Shown: positions 43,561 through 52,177 of the stretch, one piece after another | How the letters are laid out: each line of letters begins with the position of its first letter | Position numbering within the stretch: position 1 is the stretch's first letter | Assembly: GCF_019209835.1 (NCBI RefSeq) | Contig: NZ_JAHUTS010000022.1 | Location: 6,559-70,558 of the forward strand | Length of the DNA: 64,000 nucleotides | Direction of reading: 5' to 3' | From: Enterovibrio paralichthyis | GTDB lineage: Bacteria > Pseudomonadota > Gammaproteobacteria > Enterobacterales > Vibrionaceae | Notes under the pieces: model-generated | What the model saw: only the letters and a program-made list of their open reading frames with translations | Databases searched by the model: none | Told to the model about the DNA's origin: nothing | Position numbers and translations under genes: made by a program

Positions 43561-44358
43561 TTAAGCGTTGACCAGAATACGTGGCAGTTTTTCGTCACTG
43601 CGCAGGGTCAGGATTTCACAGCCATTGTCTGTTACTAGAATGGTGTGTTCCCACTGCGCCGATTTTTTGCCATCTTCGGTGTATACCGTCCAGCCATCTT
43701 CATCGTCCAGAACCGTGCTGAACTTGCCCGCATTGATCATCGGCTCGATGGTAAAACACATGCCGGCTTTCATCACAGTGCGGTCACTGTTTTTGTAGTG
43801 CACCACTTGCGGCTCTTCATGGAACTCTGCGCCAATGCCGTGGCCACAGTAATCTTTCACGATGGAGTAGCGACGCGGACGGTTCTTGATGAACTTCTGA
43901 ATTTCAGTACCGATGTCACCCACGCGGGCACCCGGTTTTACTTTCTTCAGCGCCTGATACAGGCTTTCCTGCGCAACGTGGCACAGCGCTTTGTCTTCCG
44001 CTGATACCTCACCTACCAGGAACATCTTGGAGGTGTCGCCGTGGTAACCGTCTTTAATCACGGTCACGTCGATATTGACGATATCACCGTCTTTCAATAC
44101 TTCTTCTGTGCTTGGGATGCCGTGACATACCACGTGGTTGATGGAAGTACAGATTGATTTCGGGAAACCGTGGTAGTTCAGCGGCGCTGGAATCGCCTGC
44201 TGGGTTTCTGTGATGTATTTGTGGCAAATCGCATCCAGCTCTTCGGTAGACACGCCTGCTTTCACGTGTGGCTCGATCATCTCAAGCACTTCCGCTGCAA
44301 GGCGACCGGCCTCACGCATTTTTACAATTTCTTCAGCCGATTTGATAATGGCGCTCAT
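43561..44358 (-). CDS. map: methionine aminopeptidase, type I
   Basis: Removes the initiator Met from nascent proteins. It has 265 residues. The five metal ligands sit in the usual places: Asp in VNIDVTVIKDGYHGDTSKMF (two), His in GHGIGAEFHEEP, Glu in FTIEPMINAG, and Glu in WEHTILVTDNG. It is divergent from rpsB, as in E. coli. Confidence 0.96.
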   Translation of the reverse strand: MSAIIKSAEEIVKMREAGRLAAEVLEMIEPHVKAGVSTEELDAICHKYITETQQAIPAPLNYHGFPKSICTSINHVVCHGIPSTEEVLKDGDIVNIDVTVIKDGYHGDTSKMFLVGEVSAEDKALCHVAQESLYQALKKVKPGARVGDIGTEIQKFIKNRPRRYSIVKDYCGHGIGAEFHEEPQVVHYKNSDRTVMKAGMCFTIEPMINAGKFSTVLDDEDGWTVYTEDGKKSAQWEHTILVTDNGCEILTLRSDEKLPRILVNA

Positions 44359-44490
44359 TGCTTTCTCTCAGTTGGCTCCCTGAATTTTAGGTCAAAATCG
44401 TTCAGGGAGGATGGGACTGCATTTAATACATAGTATCAATCGCATCGCGAAGTGTGAACCTCGGGCTACACGGTGGTCACTTTTTTATGC

Positions 44491-44520
44491 TGGATTAAAG
44501 GATGCTTTTTGTGGTATAAA
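44491..44520 (+). promoter_or_regulatory. promoter of the rpsB operon
   Basis: TATAAA -10 at 44515-44520, with a weak TGGATT -35 at 44491-44496 (18-bp spacing), followed by a GC-rich discriminator (GCGCGCC) of the sort found at stringently controlled promoters. The inferred start is near 44527, giving a leader of about 160 nt. Confidence 0.65.
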
Positions 44521-44599
44521 GCGCGCCGAAATACGCCTTAATGGTTAATCCAAATTTGGGTTCCACTAACGTGGTTTCACTAAACACTTATTTTTAACA

Positions 44600-44686
44600 C
44601 ACACACATATCGGCACATGCTCCGGGGTGCCCCTTGCGGGTCGGATGTATGGGATATGTGGAGGCCTAACCCCGAGAGGAATTAAA
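44600..44686 (+). promoter_or_regulatory. rpsB leader (S2 autoregulatory element)
   Basis: The bases before rpsB (GGCACATGCTCCGGGGTGCC, then TTGCGGGTCGGATGTATGGG and GGAGGCCTAACCCCGAGAGGA) closely follow the conserved rpsB leader of E. coli and relatives, where ribosomal protein S2 binds and represses rpsB-tsf. The GGGG segment in the first loop can pair with the downstream CCCC, the pseudoknot-like feature of the motif. An ORF track start at 44627 lies within this leader and is not the S2 start. Confidence 0.85.
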
Positions 44687-45415
44687 ATGGCTACTGTTTC
44701 AATGCGCGACATGCTGAAAGCTGGTGTTCACTTCGGTCACCAGACCCGTTACTGGAACCCTAAGATGAAGCCATTCATCTTCGGTGCACGTAACAAGGTT
44801 CACATCATCAACCTAGAAAAAACTGTACCAATGTTCAACGACGTACTGGCTGAGCTGACCAAAGTTGGTGAGCGTAAAGGTAAAGTATTGTTCGTTGGTA
44901 CTAAGCGTGCCGCTAGCGAATCTGTAAAAGCAGCAGCAGAAAGCTGTGATCAGTACTACGTGAACAACCGTTGGTTGGGCGGTATGCTGACTAACTGGAA
45001 AACTGTTCGCCAGTCAATCAAACGTCTGAAAGATCTGGAAACTCAGTCAACTGACGGTACTTTCGAGAAGCTGACTAAGAAAGAAGCTCTGATGCGCACC
45101 CGTGAAATGGAGAAACTTGAGAAGTCTCTGGGCGGTATCAAAAACATGGGCGGTCTGCCAGACGCACTGTTCGTAATCGACGCTGATCACGAGCACATTG
45201 CTATTAAAGAAGCAAACAACCTGGGTATCCCAGTGTACGCGGTAGTTGATACCAACTCTGACCCAGACGGCGTTGATTTCGTTATCCCAGGTAACGACGA
45301 CGCGATTCGCGCAGTTCAACTGTACCTGAACGCTGCAGCACAAGCTTACAGCGAAGGCCGTAGCCAGGACATCGTAGCTCAAGCTGAAGACGAGCTGGTT
45401 GAAGTCGCTGAATAA
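44687..45415 (+). CDS. rpsB: 30S ribosomal protein S2
   Basis: Small-subunit protein S2, 242 residues, beginning MATVSMRDMLKAGVHFGHQTR. The ATG at 44687 follows GAGAGGA. It has codon use typical of highly expressed genes. It is first in the rpsB-tsf operon and is autoregulated through its leader. Confidence 0.98.
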   Translation: MATVSMRDMLKAGVHFGHQTRYWNPKMKPFIFGARNKVHIINLEKTVPMFNDVLAELTKVGERKGKVLFVGTKRAASESVKAAAESCDQYYVNNRWLGGMLTNWKTVRQSIKRLKDLETQSTDGTFEKLTKKEALMRTREMEKLEKSLGGIKNMGGLPDALFVIDADHEHIAIKEANNLGIPVYAVVDTNSDPDGVDFVIPGNDDAIRAVQLYLNAAAQAYSEGRSQDIVAQAEDELVEVAE

Positions 45416-45486
45416 GACACTTGCTCCTTGTGAGCGTTCTTAGCCATCAGACTGTCACAGACAGCGCTGTAAGCTAAGTAGGTTAG

Positions 45487-45515
45487 CAGGGGCCAACTAC
45501 GGGCCCCTGATTTTT
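45487..45515 (+). terminator. attenuator-like hairpin between rpsB and tsf
   Basis: CAGGGGCC / GGCCCCTG type stem (8 bp, 7-nt loop) followed by ATTTTT, 31 bp before the tsf start. In E. coli a similar structure between rpsB and tsf lets part of the transcripts stop after rpsB. Confidence 0.75.
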
Positions 45516-45546
45516 ACCCAAATAGTTTCGAATCGAGGAATGAACA

Positions 45547-46389
45547 ATGGCTGTTACCGCTGCCCTGGTAAAAGAACTGCGCGAACGCACTGGCGCAGGC
45601 ATGATGGAATGTAAAAAAGCACTGGTTGAGACCAACGGCGACATCGAGCTGGCGATCGAAAACATGCGTAAGTCTGGCGCTGCGAAAGCTGCTAAAAAAG
45701 CAGGTAACGTTGCAGCTGAAGGCGCAATCATCATCAAAGAATCTAACGGCGTTGCTGCGCTGGTAGAAGTTAACTGCCAAACTGACTTCGTTGCTAAAGA
45801 CAGCAACTTCACTACTTTCGCAAACGCAGTAGCTGAAGCAGCTGTAGCGTCTAAAGCGTCTGTAGAAGAACTGCAAGCTCAGTTCGAAGACGACCGCGTA
45901 GCACTGGTTGCTAAAATCGGCGAAAACATCTCTATCCGTCGCGTATCTTACGTTGAAGGTTCAGCGATGGCTTCTTACCGTCACGGCGAGCGCATCGGTG
46001 TTGTTGTTGCTGGTGAAGGCGACGCAGAAACTCTGAAGCACATCGCAATGCACGTTGCAGCATCTCGTCCAGAGTACGTTAACCCAGAAGACGTACCAGC
46101 AGACGTAGTTGCTAAAGAGCGCGAAGTTCAAGTTGAAATCGCGATGAACGAAGGCAAGCCTAAAGAAATCGCAGAGAAAATGGTTGAAGGCCGCATGAAG
46201 AAATTCACCGGCGAAGTTTCTCTGACTGGTCAACCTTTCATCATGGAGCCTAAGAAAACTGTAGGCGAAATCCTGAAAGAGAAAGGCGCTTCTGTTTCTA
46301 CCTTCGTACGCCTGGAAGTAGGTGAAGGTATCGAGAAAGTTGAAGGCCTGAGCTTCGCAGAAGAAGTTGCAGCTGCTCAGAAAGGTTAA
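45547..46389 (+). CDS. tsf: elongation factor Ts
   Basis: Guanine nucleotide exchange factor for EF-Tu, 280 residues. The N-terminal TAALVKELRERTGAGMMECK is the UBA-like domain with the TDFVA segment (about 80-84) that contacts EF-Tu. Highly biased codon use. A strong hairpin terminator follows 17 bp after the stop. Confidence 0.98.
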   Translation: MAVTAALVKELRERTGAGMMECKKALVETNGDIELAIENMRKSGAAKAAKKAGNVAAEGAIIIKESNGVAALVEVNCQTDFVAKDSNFTTFANAVAEAAVASKASVEELQAQFEDDRVALVAKIGENISIRRVSYVEGSAMASYRHGERIGVVVAGEGDAETLKHIAMHVAASRPEYVNPEDVPADVVAKEREVQVEIAMNEGKPKEIAEKMVEGRMKKFTGEVSLTGQPFIMEPKKTVGEILKEKGASVSTFVRLEVGEGIEKVEGLSFAEEVAAAQKG

Positions 46390-46405
46390 TTCCTCTTTGA
46401 GACCC

Positions 46406-46433
46406 AAAAGACCGCAGAAACCTGCGGTCTTTT
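46406..46433 (+). terminator. terminator of the rpsB-tsf operon
   Basis: AAAAGACCGCAG-AAAC-CTGCGGTCTTTT, a 12-bp perfect stem ending in a T run. Confidence 0.92.
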
Positions 46434-46475
46434 CACAATCCCATCCGTAGAAGTAAGTGCCTAAAGGTAGTGAGA

Positions 46476-47204
46476 ATGACTACAAACCCTAAACCAGCCT
46501 ATCAACGTATTTTGCTTAAACTGAGCGGCGAAGCGCTGCAAGGAAAAGAAGGTTTTGGTATTGACCCAGCCGTACTGGACCGTATGGCGCAAGAAATCAA
46601 AGAACTGGTTGAACTTGGCGTACAAGTTGGCTTGGTAATCGGTGGCGGTAACCTGTTCCGCGGTGCTGGCCTTGCAGAAGCGGGTATGAACCGGGTTGTG
46701 GGCGACCACATGGGTATGTTGGCGACCGTGATGAACGGCCTGGCAATGCGTGATGCACTGCATCGTGCCTATGTGAACGCACGGGTAATGTCTGCAATCC
46801 CACTGAACGGTGTGTGTGACAGCTACAACTGGGCAGAGGCAATCAGCCAATTGCGCAACGGCCGCGTTGTTATCTTCTCTGCAGGTACCGGTAACCCATT
46901 CTTTACCACTGACTCGGCTGCATGTCTGCGTGGTATTGAAATTGAAGCGGACGTCGTGATCAAAGCAACCAAAGTTGACGGTGTATACACTGATGATCCG
47001 GCGAAGAACCCGGATGCTGAGCTTTACAGCAACTTGACGTATCAAGACGTTCTGGAAAAAGAGCTGAAAGTGATGGACCTGGCTGCGTTTACTCTGGCTC
47101 GTGACCACAAGATGCCAATCCGTGTTTTCAACATGAACAAGCCGGGTGCATTGCGTCGTGTTGTGATGGGTGAGCAGGAAGGCACACTAATTAATAACGG
47201 TTAA
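46476..47204 (+). CDS. pyrH: UMP kinase
   Basis: Amino-acid-kinase-fold enzyme phosphorylating UMP to UDP; hexameric, activated by GTP and inhibited by UTP in E. coli. It has 242 residues from ATG 46476. LLKLSGEALQG and VIGGGNLFRGAGL form the phosphate-binding loops; the C-terminal RDHKMPIRVFNM is typical. An in-frame GTG at 46470 is too near AGGTAG for use. It starts 87 bp after the tsf stop, past the terminator, so it has its own promoter. Confidence 0.97.
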   Translation: MTTNPKPAYQRILLKLSGEALQGKEGFGIDPAVLDRMAQEIKELVELGVQVGLVIGGGNLFRGAGLAEAGMNRVVGDHMGMLATVMNGLAMRDALHRAYVNARVMSAIPLNGVCDSYNWAEAISQLRNGRVVIFSAGTGNPFFTTDSAACLRGIEIEADVVIKATKVDGVYTDDPAKNPDAELYSNLTYQDVLEKELKVMDLAAFTLARDHKMPIRVFNMNKPGALRRVVMGEQEGTLINNG

Positions 47205-47260
47205 TCGAATTTAGTGGCATAATCCCACTCGTTGAATAAAGAATTTTCAAGGATATTCTC

Positions 47261-47818
47261 GTGATCAATGAAATTAACGCAGATGCGAAAGAGCGCATGC
47301 AGAAAAGCGTTGAAGCGCTGAAGAACACCCTGTCTAAAATCCGTACCGGTCGTGCGCACCCTGCGCTGCTGGACGGTCTGTCAGTAGATTATTACGGCTC
47401 AGCAACACCACTGAAGCAATTGGCTTCTATCGTTGCGGAAGATGCACGTACTCTGGCAGTGACTGTTTTCGACAAGTCTGTTTCTAAAGCAGTTGAGAAA
47501 GCGATCATGACATCAGATCTGGGTCTGAACCCAATGTCTGCTGGTGCGGTTATCCGCGTTCCGCTTCCTCCGCTGACTGAAGAGCGTCGTCGTGATCTGG
47601 TTAAGATTGTACGTGGCGAAGCCGAAGGTGGTCGTGTTGCTGTGCGTAACATCCGTCGTGATGCGAACGGCGATCTGAAAGCGCTGCTGAAAGAGAAAGA
47701 AATCTCTGAAGATGAAGAGCGTCGCGGTCAGGAAGATATCCAGAAACTGACTGATGCAGCGGTAAAAGAAATCGATACGATTCTTGAAGCAAAAGAAAAA
47801 GAGTTGATGGAAGTTTAA
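47261..47818 (+). CDS. frr: ribosome recycling factor
   Basis: Releases the 70S ribosome after termination together with EF-G. It has 185 residues. The start is GTG with AAGGA 7 nt upstream; the residues MINEINADAKERMQKSVEAL, then KIRTGRAHPALLDGL are standard. It lies 57 bp after pyrH. Confidence 0.97.
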   Translation: MINEINADAKERMQKSVEALKNTLSKIRTGRAHPALLDGLSVDYYGSATPLKQLASIVAEDARTLAVTVFDKSVSKAVEKAIMTSDLGLNPMSAGAVIRVPLPPLTEERRRDLVKIVRGEAEGGRVAVRNIRRDANGDLKALLKEKEISEDEERRGQEDIQKLTDAAVKEIDTILEAKEKELMEV

Positions 47819-47893
47819 TTCCGGCTACACTCTGACTCCATTGCCAAAGCGCTGTGCTAGCAGTACAGCGCTTTTTCTTTGCGAAGGATAATG

Positions 47894-48664
47894 ATGAGCT
47901 TTCAGTCTTCCCATCCCGATATAGATCCAAGTCTGTTGCCCAAGCACATTGCCGTCATCATGGACGGAAACGGACGTTGGGCTAAAGCGCGTGGCAAAGC
48001 GCGTATGTTCGGTCATAAAGCCGGCGTTGAAGCCGTGCGCAAAACGGTCTCTACCGCCAACCGTCTCGGTATCCAGGTTTTAACCCTGTTCGCGTTCAGC
48101 AGTGAAAACTGGCGACGACCAGAAGAAGAAGTCAGCTTGCTGATGGAACTTTTTGTCACTGTGCTGGGCCGCGAAGTTAAACGACTTCACAAAAATGGCG
48201 TAAAGCTTAGGGTTATTGGCGATACTTCGCGCTTTAGCCAGTCATTACAAGATAAAATCGCTGCCGCAGAAGCGCTGACGGCCAATAACACCCGATTGGT
48301 ACTGAATGTCGCGGCCAACTATGGTGGCCAGTGGGACATCATGCAGGCGGTGAGCAAACTTGCCGGTCAGGTGGCGAAAGGGGAAATCCCTGCCGAGCAA
48401 CTGACGGAAGCCGATTTGCAGGTACATCTTTCTACCGCCGGTTTGCCCGATGTGGATTTGATGATCCGTACCAGCGGTGAATGTCGCATCAGCAACTTCA
48501 TGTTGTGGCAGGCAGCTTACGCTGAACTGTATTTTACCGAACAATTCTGGCCAGATTTTGACGAGACCAGTCTCACTGAAGCCATTGCTTGGTTTATTAA
48601 CCGCGAGCGCCGTTTTGGCTGCACCGGTGAGCAGATCAAGGCCATGTTACAAGTAGAAAAGTAG
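47894..48664 (+). CDS. uppS: undecaprenyl diphosphate synthase (cis-prenyltransferase)
   Basis: Makes the C55 lipid carrier for peptidoglycan and O-antigen. It has 256 residues from the ATG at 47894, best placed after AAGGA (5 nt); an ATG one codon earlier is too close. The catalytic HIAVIMDGNGRWAK (Asp near residue 24), FAFSSENWRRP, and IRTSGECRISNFMLWQ motifs are all present. cdsA starts 10 bp later. Confidence 0.96.
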   Translation: MSFQSSHPDIDPSLLPKHIAVIMDGNGRWAKARGKARMFGHKAGVEAVRKTVSTANRLGIQVLTLFAFSSENWRRPEEEVSLLMELFVTVLGREVKRLHKNGVKLRVIGDTSRFSQSLQDKIAAAEALTANNTRLVLNVAANYGGQWDIMQAVSKLAGQVAKGEIPAEQLTEADLQVHLSTAGLPDVDLMIRTSGECRISNFMLWQAAYAELYFTEQFWPDFDETSLTEAIAWFINRERRFGCTGEQIKAMLQVEK

Positions 48665-48674
48665 AGGGTTTCGT

Positions 48675-49526
48675 TTGCTGAAACAACGTGTTTTAACGGC
48701 GGCGGTGTTAGCACCACTTGTTATCGCGGCTATTTTCTTTTTGCCGTTTCAATATTTCGTGATTGCGGTAGCGGGCATTACGCTGCTTGGGCACTGGGAG
48801 TGGACCAAGTTTGTGACTATGTCATCACGTTTTAGTGCATTTATTTTCCCTGCCATTATCTTGCTGGCTTCTTTGGGTTTTGTTTTGCCGGTTTCTGAAA
48901 ACGGCATGTCTCTTTCTTCCTTAAGTGGCGGCACGTTTGCTGTTATTGGTGCATTGTGGTGGCTTGTGGCTACTGTGATGGTGCTTCGCTATCCCAAAGG
49001 AACCCGCGGATGGGCGCAAAGCAATGTCATGCAGCAGGGATTTGGCATCCTCACTCTGTTGCCTTTCCTTTGGAGTGTCCTCCTGCTTCGCGCTTATCAC
49101 TACGATGCGACCCCATTCCTTGGCGCAAAATTGGTGTTGCTGGTCTGTTTGCTGGTATGGTCTGCAGACAGTGGTGCCTATTTCGCCGGTAAGCGATTTG
49201 GTAAACGTAAAATGGCACCGTCGGTGAGTCCGAACAAAACCATTGAGGGTTTGATTGGTGGCATTGCGGCTGCGATTGTAGTGACACTCGGTGCCGCAGA
49301 ATATCTAGCTATTCCATTCTCATCCCTGCCGGTATTGGCGGTCATTGCTTTGGTTACCGCTTTTGCCTCTGTACTGGGCGACCTGGCGGAAAGCATGTTT
49401 AAACGTGTGGCCGGTGTGAAAGACAGTGGCAGTATCCTGCCAGGACACGGTGGTATTCTCGACAGGATTGACAGCCTGACGGCTGCTTTCCCGGTTTTCA
49501 CTGTGTTGTACTTCTGGTTGGCATAA
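48675..49526 (+). CDS. cdsA: phosphatidate cytidylyltransferase
   Basis: Integral inner-membrane enzyme making CDP-diacylglycerol for all phospholipid synthesis. It has 283 residues with about eight hydrophobic segments. The C-terminal CDP-alcohol signature appears in DLAESMFKRVAGVKDSGSIL, then GHGGILDRIDSL. The start is TTG at 48675 with GAGGG 6 nt upstream. Confidence 0.95.
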   Translation: MLKQRVLTAAVLAPLVIAAIFFLPFQYFVIAVAGITLLGHWEWTKFVTMSSRFSAFIFPAIILLASLGFVLPVSENGMSLSSLSGGTFAVIGALWWLVATVMVLRYPKGTRGWAQSNVMQQGFGILTLLPFLWSVLLLRAYHYDATPFLGAKLVLLVCLLVWSADSGAYFAGKRFGKRKMAPSVSPNKTIEGLIGGIAAAIVVTLGAAEYLAIPFSSLPVLAVIALVTAFASVLGDLAESMFKRVAGVKDSGSILPGHGGILDRIDSLTAAFPVFTVLYFWLA

Positions 49527-49530
49527 CGAA

Positions 49531-49553
49531 TTCACCGGCGTAAAGCCGGTGAA
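49531..49553 (+). other. hairpin between cdsA and dxr
   Basis: TTCACCGGC / GCCGGTGAA (9-bp stem, 5-nt loop) followed by TTGTCTT, a weak terminator-like element between two genes of the same run. Confidence 0.5.
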
Positions 49554-49593
49554 TTGTCTTCTGGCTGGATGAAACAGTTTTTAGAGTCTTCTT

Positions 49594-50790
49594 ATGCGTA
49601 AGATCACTATCCTCGGAGCGACAGGCTCAATCGGCAGCAGTACGCTGGCCGTGATTGCACAAAATCCTCATGCTTATCAGGTGTTCGCACTGGCGGCGAA
49701 TGCCAATGTCAACGACATGATTTTGCTGTGCCTCAAATGGCAACCCACCTTTGCAGCAATGGCTGATGAAACCGCTGCTGCTGCGTTGAGACTGGCGCTG
49801 AAAAACCAGGGCTGTAAGACAGAGGTCTTGAGTGGCGTAGAGGGGCTTTCGGCGCTTGCTGCCCATGAAGAGGTCGACACCGTCATGGCAGCGGTGGTTG
49901 GCGCTGCAGGTCTTATTCCTACCATGGCGGCGGTGAAAGCGGGTAAACGTGTCCTGCTGGCCAACAAGGAAGCGCTGGTGATGTCCGGTCAGTTTTTTAT
50001 TGACGCGGTTCATCAGTATGGCGCTGAGCTTCTTCCTGTCGACAGTGAACACAATGCAATTTTCCAGTGTTTGCCTCAAGCGATTCAATCCCGTCCTGGC
50101 ATTTGTGATTTGGCGGCAGAAGGCGTGAGTAAGATTTTGCTGACCGGTTCAGGTGGCCCGTTCCGTTATAGCGAACTTGATGCATTGCAGTCGGTGACAC
50201 CGGCGCAGGCAATTGCCCATCCAAACTGGTCAATGGGGCCTAAAATCTCCGTCGATTCAGCCACGATGATGAATAAAGGGCTGGAGTACATCGAAGCGCG
50301 CTGGCTGTTTAACGCAAGCCGCGAGCAGCTTGAGGTGATCATTCATCCCCAGTCAGTCATCCATTCGATGGTGCAATACCGCGATGGTTCGGTATTGGCG
50401 CAGATGGGGCATCCTGATATGTGTACCCCGATTGCCTATGCTATGGCCTATCCGTCGCGCATTGAGGCTGGCGTTAAACCGCTCGACTTCAGTGAGATTG
50501 GGGAGTTTACGTTCCTTAAACCTGACTTTAACCGCTACCCGTGCCTCAAGCTTGCTATCGATGCTTGCTATGTTGGCCAGGCTGCAACAACAACCCTCAA
50601 CGCCGCAAACGAAATTGCGGTGGATGCCTTTTTGCAAGGGCAGATTGGGTTTATGCAGATTGCTGAAATCAACGATGCTGTGTTACAAGATTCCCAACTG
50701 GTTGAACCATCTTGTATTGATAGCCTCTTACAAACAGATGCGAAGGCTCGCGAGATGGCTAAAGAACGGATTATGAGGTTAGCGCGATGA
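49594..50790 (+). CDS. dxr: 1-deoxy-D-xylulose 5-phosphate reductoisomerase
   Basis: NADPH-dependent enzyme converting DXP to MEP, the committed step of the non-mevalonate isoprenoid path. It has 398 residues. The N-terminal GATGSIGSSTL binds NADPH; LPVDSEHNAIFQ holds the metal ligands Asp and Glu; SATMMNKGLEYIEA and IHPQSVIHSMVQ are conserved. In E. coli dxr precedes uppS; here it follows cdsA, the Vibrio order. The stop overlaps the rseP start (ATGA). Confidence 0.97.
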   Translation: MRKITILGATGSIGSSTLAVIAQNPHAYQVFALAANANVNDMILLCLKWQPTFAAMADETAAAALRLALKNQGCKTEVLSGVEGLSALAAHEEVDTVMAAVVGAAGLIPTMAAVKAGKRVLLANKEALVMSGQFFIDAVHQYGAELLPVDSEHNAIFQCLPQAIQSRPGICDLAAEGVSKILLTGSGGPFRYSELDALQSVTPAQAIAHPNWSMGPKISVDSATMMNKGLEYIEARWLFNASREQLEVIIHPQSVIHSMVQYRDGSVLAQMGHPDMCTPIAYAMAYPSRIEAGVKPLDFSEIGEFTFLKPDFNRYPCLKLAIDACYVGQAATTTLNAANEIAVDAFLQGQIGFMQIAEINDAVLQDSQLVEPSCIDSLLQTDAKAREMAKERIMRLAR

Positions 50791-52142
50791 GCAGTGTACT
50801 GTGGAATCTGCTTTTCTTTTTGATTGCACTCGGCATTTTGATTGCCGTGCACGAGTTTGGACATTTCTGGGTTGCCCGCCGTTGTGGCGTGAAGGTTGAG
50901 CGGTTCTCTATCGGGTTTGGTAAAGCCATTTGGAACCGTGTCGGCAAAGATGGCACGGAATACACTCTGGCGATGATCCCGCTCGGCGGCTACGTCAAAA
51001 TGCTCGATGAGCGTGTCGATGATGTGCCGGAAGAGATGCGCGAGCAGGCCTTCAATAACCGTCCCTTGTGGCAGCGCAGCGCCATTGTCGCTGCTGGTCC
51101 TATTGCCAACTTCCTGTTTGCGATTTTTGCCTACTGGCTGGTAATGGTCATTGGTACGCCAGCCGTCAAGCCGGTGATCGGTGAGGTTGCTCCCCAATCT
51201 ATCGCTGCTAAGGCTGGTGTAGAGCCAGGCATGGAACTAACCGCCGTTTCAGGCATCAAAACGCCTGATTGGGAATCGGTTAACCTCCAGCTTATTTCCC
51301 ATATTGGTGACGATAACATGCGTTTGACGGTCAAACCGGAAGAAAATGCAGGGTATACCGTTGACCGAAATCTGGATTTGGCTGAGTGGTCATACGATCC
51401 TGAATCACAATCCGCGTTGCGGACATTGGGCATGACCCCATATCGCCCGGCGATCACTGGCGAGATTGCGCAAGTGATGGAAAACAGCGCGGCAGAGCGA
51501 GCCGGTTTGCAAGTGGGTGATACCTTGCTTTCCGTAAATGGTAATGCGTTTGATGACTGGCAGTCAGTGGTGAATGCTATTCGTCAAAATCCAAATCATA
51601 GCTTACCAGTCACAGTGAGCCGCAATGGTCAGGACATCAATCTGACCCTGACGCCGGATAGCCGGGAAGAAGGAGAGGCGGCTGTTGGCTACGCCGGGTT
51701 TGCGCCGACTGTTGAGCCATGGCCTGAATCGCACCAGTTTGTCCTGCAATATGGTCCGTTAGATGCGGTACCTGCAGCGCTAGACAAAACTTGGCAAGTG
51801 GTGGTGCTGACGGCGGAAATGATCAAAAAGCTGTTCACCGGTGACGTGGCAGTGAAAAATTTGAGTGGGCCTATCTCAATTGCCAAGGGTGCAGGGATGA
51901 CCGCAGACTTCGGTCTGGTATACTTTCTCGGTTTTCTCGCTCTGATCAGCGTGAATTTAGGCATTATTAACCTGTTACCGTTACCGGTTTTGGACGGCGG
52001 ACACCTGTTGTTTTTTGGTATTGAAGCCGTGACACGTCGCCCCGTCTCTGAACGTGTACAGGATATGGGATATCGGGTTGGCTCAGCTATCATCGTCGTG
52101 TTGATGGCAGTAGCGATATTTAACGATTTCGCCCGACTATAA
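50787..52142 (+). CDS. rseP: site-2 protease RseP (sigma-E regulator)
   Basis: Intramembrane zinc metalloprotease that cuts RseA and remnant signal peptides. It has 451 residues. The zinc motif HEFGH is at residues 22-26 in the first membrane helix; the second ligand is in the LPLPVLDGG motif near residue 395-403. Two periplasmic PDZ domains (about 125-220 and 220-310) lie between. It starts within the dxr stop codon, and bamA follows 35 bp downstream. Confidence 0.96.
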   Translation: MSSVLWNLLFFLIALGILIAVHEFGHFWVARRCGVKVERFSIGFGKAIWNRVGKDGTEYTLAMIPLGGYVKMLDERVDDVPEEMREQAFNNRPLWQRSAIVAAGPIANFLFAIFAYWLVMVIGTPAVKPVIGEVAPQSIAAKAGVEPGMELTAVSGIKTPDWESVNLQLISHIGDDNMRLTVKPEENAGYTVDRNLDLAEWSYDPESQSALRTLGMTPYRPAITGEIAQVMENSAAERAGLQVGDTLLSVNGNAFDDWQSVVNAIRQNPNHSLPVTVSRNGQDINLTLTPDSREEGEAAVGYAGFAPTVEPWPESHQFVLQYGPLDAVPAALDKTWQVVVLTAEMIKKLFTGDVAVKNLSGPISIAKGAGMTADFGLVYFLGFLALISVNLGIINLLPLPVLDGGHLLFFGIEAVTRRPVSERVQDMGYRVGSAIIVVLMAVAIFNDFARL

Positions 52143-52177
52143 AAATCAGCGATTAGCAAGGAAAAGTCAGAGCAGCA

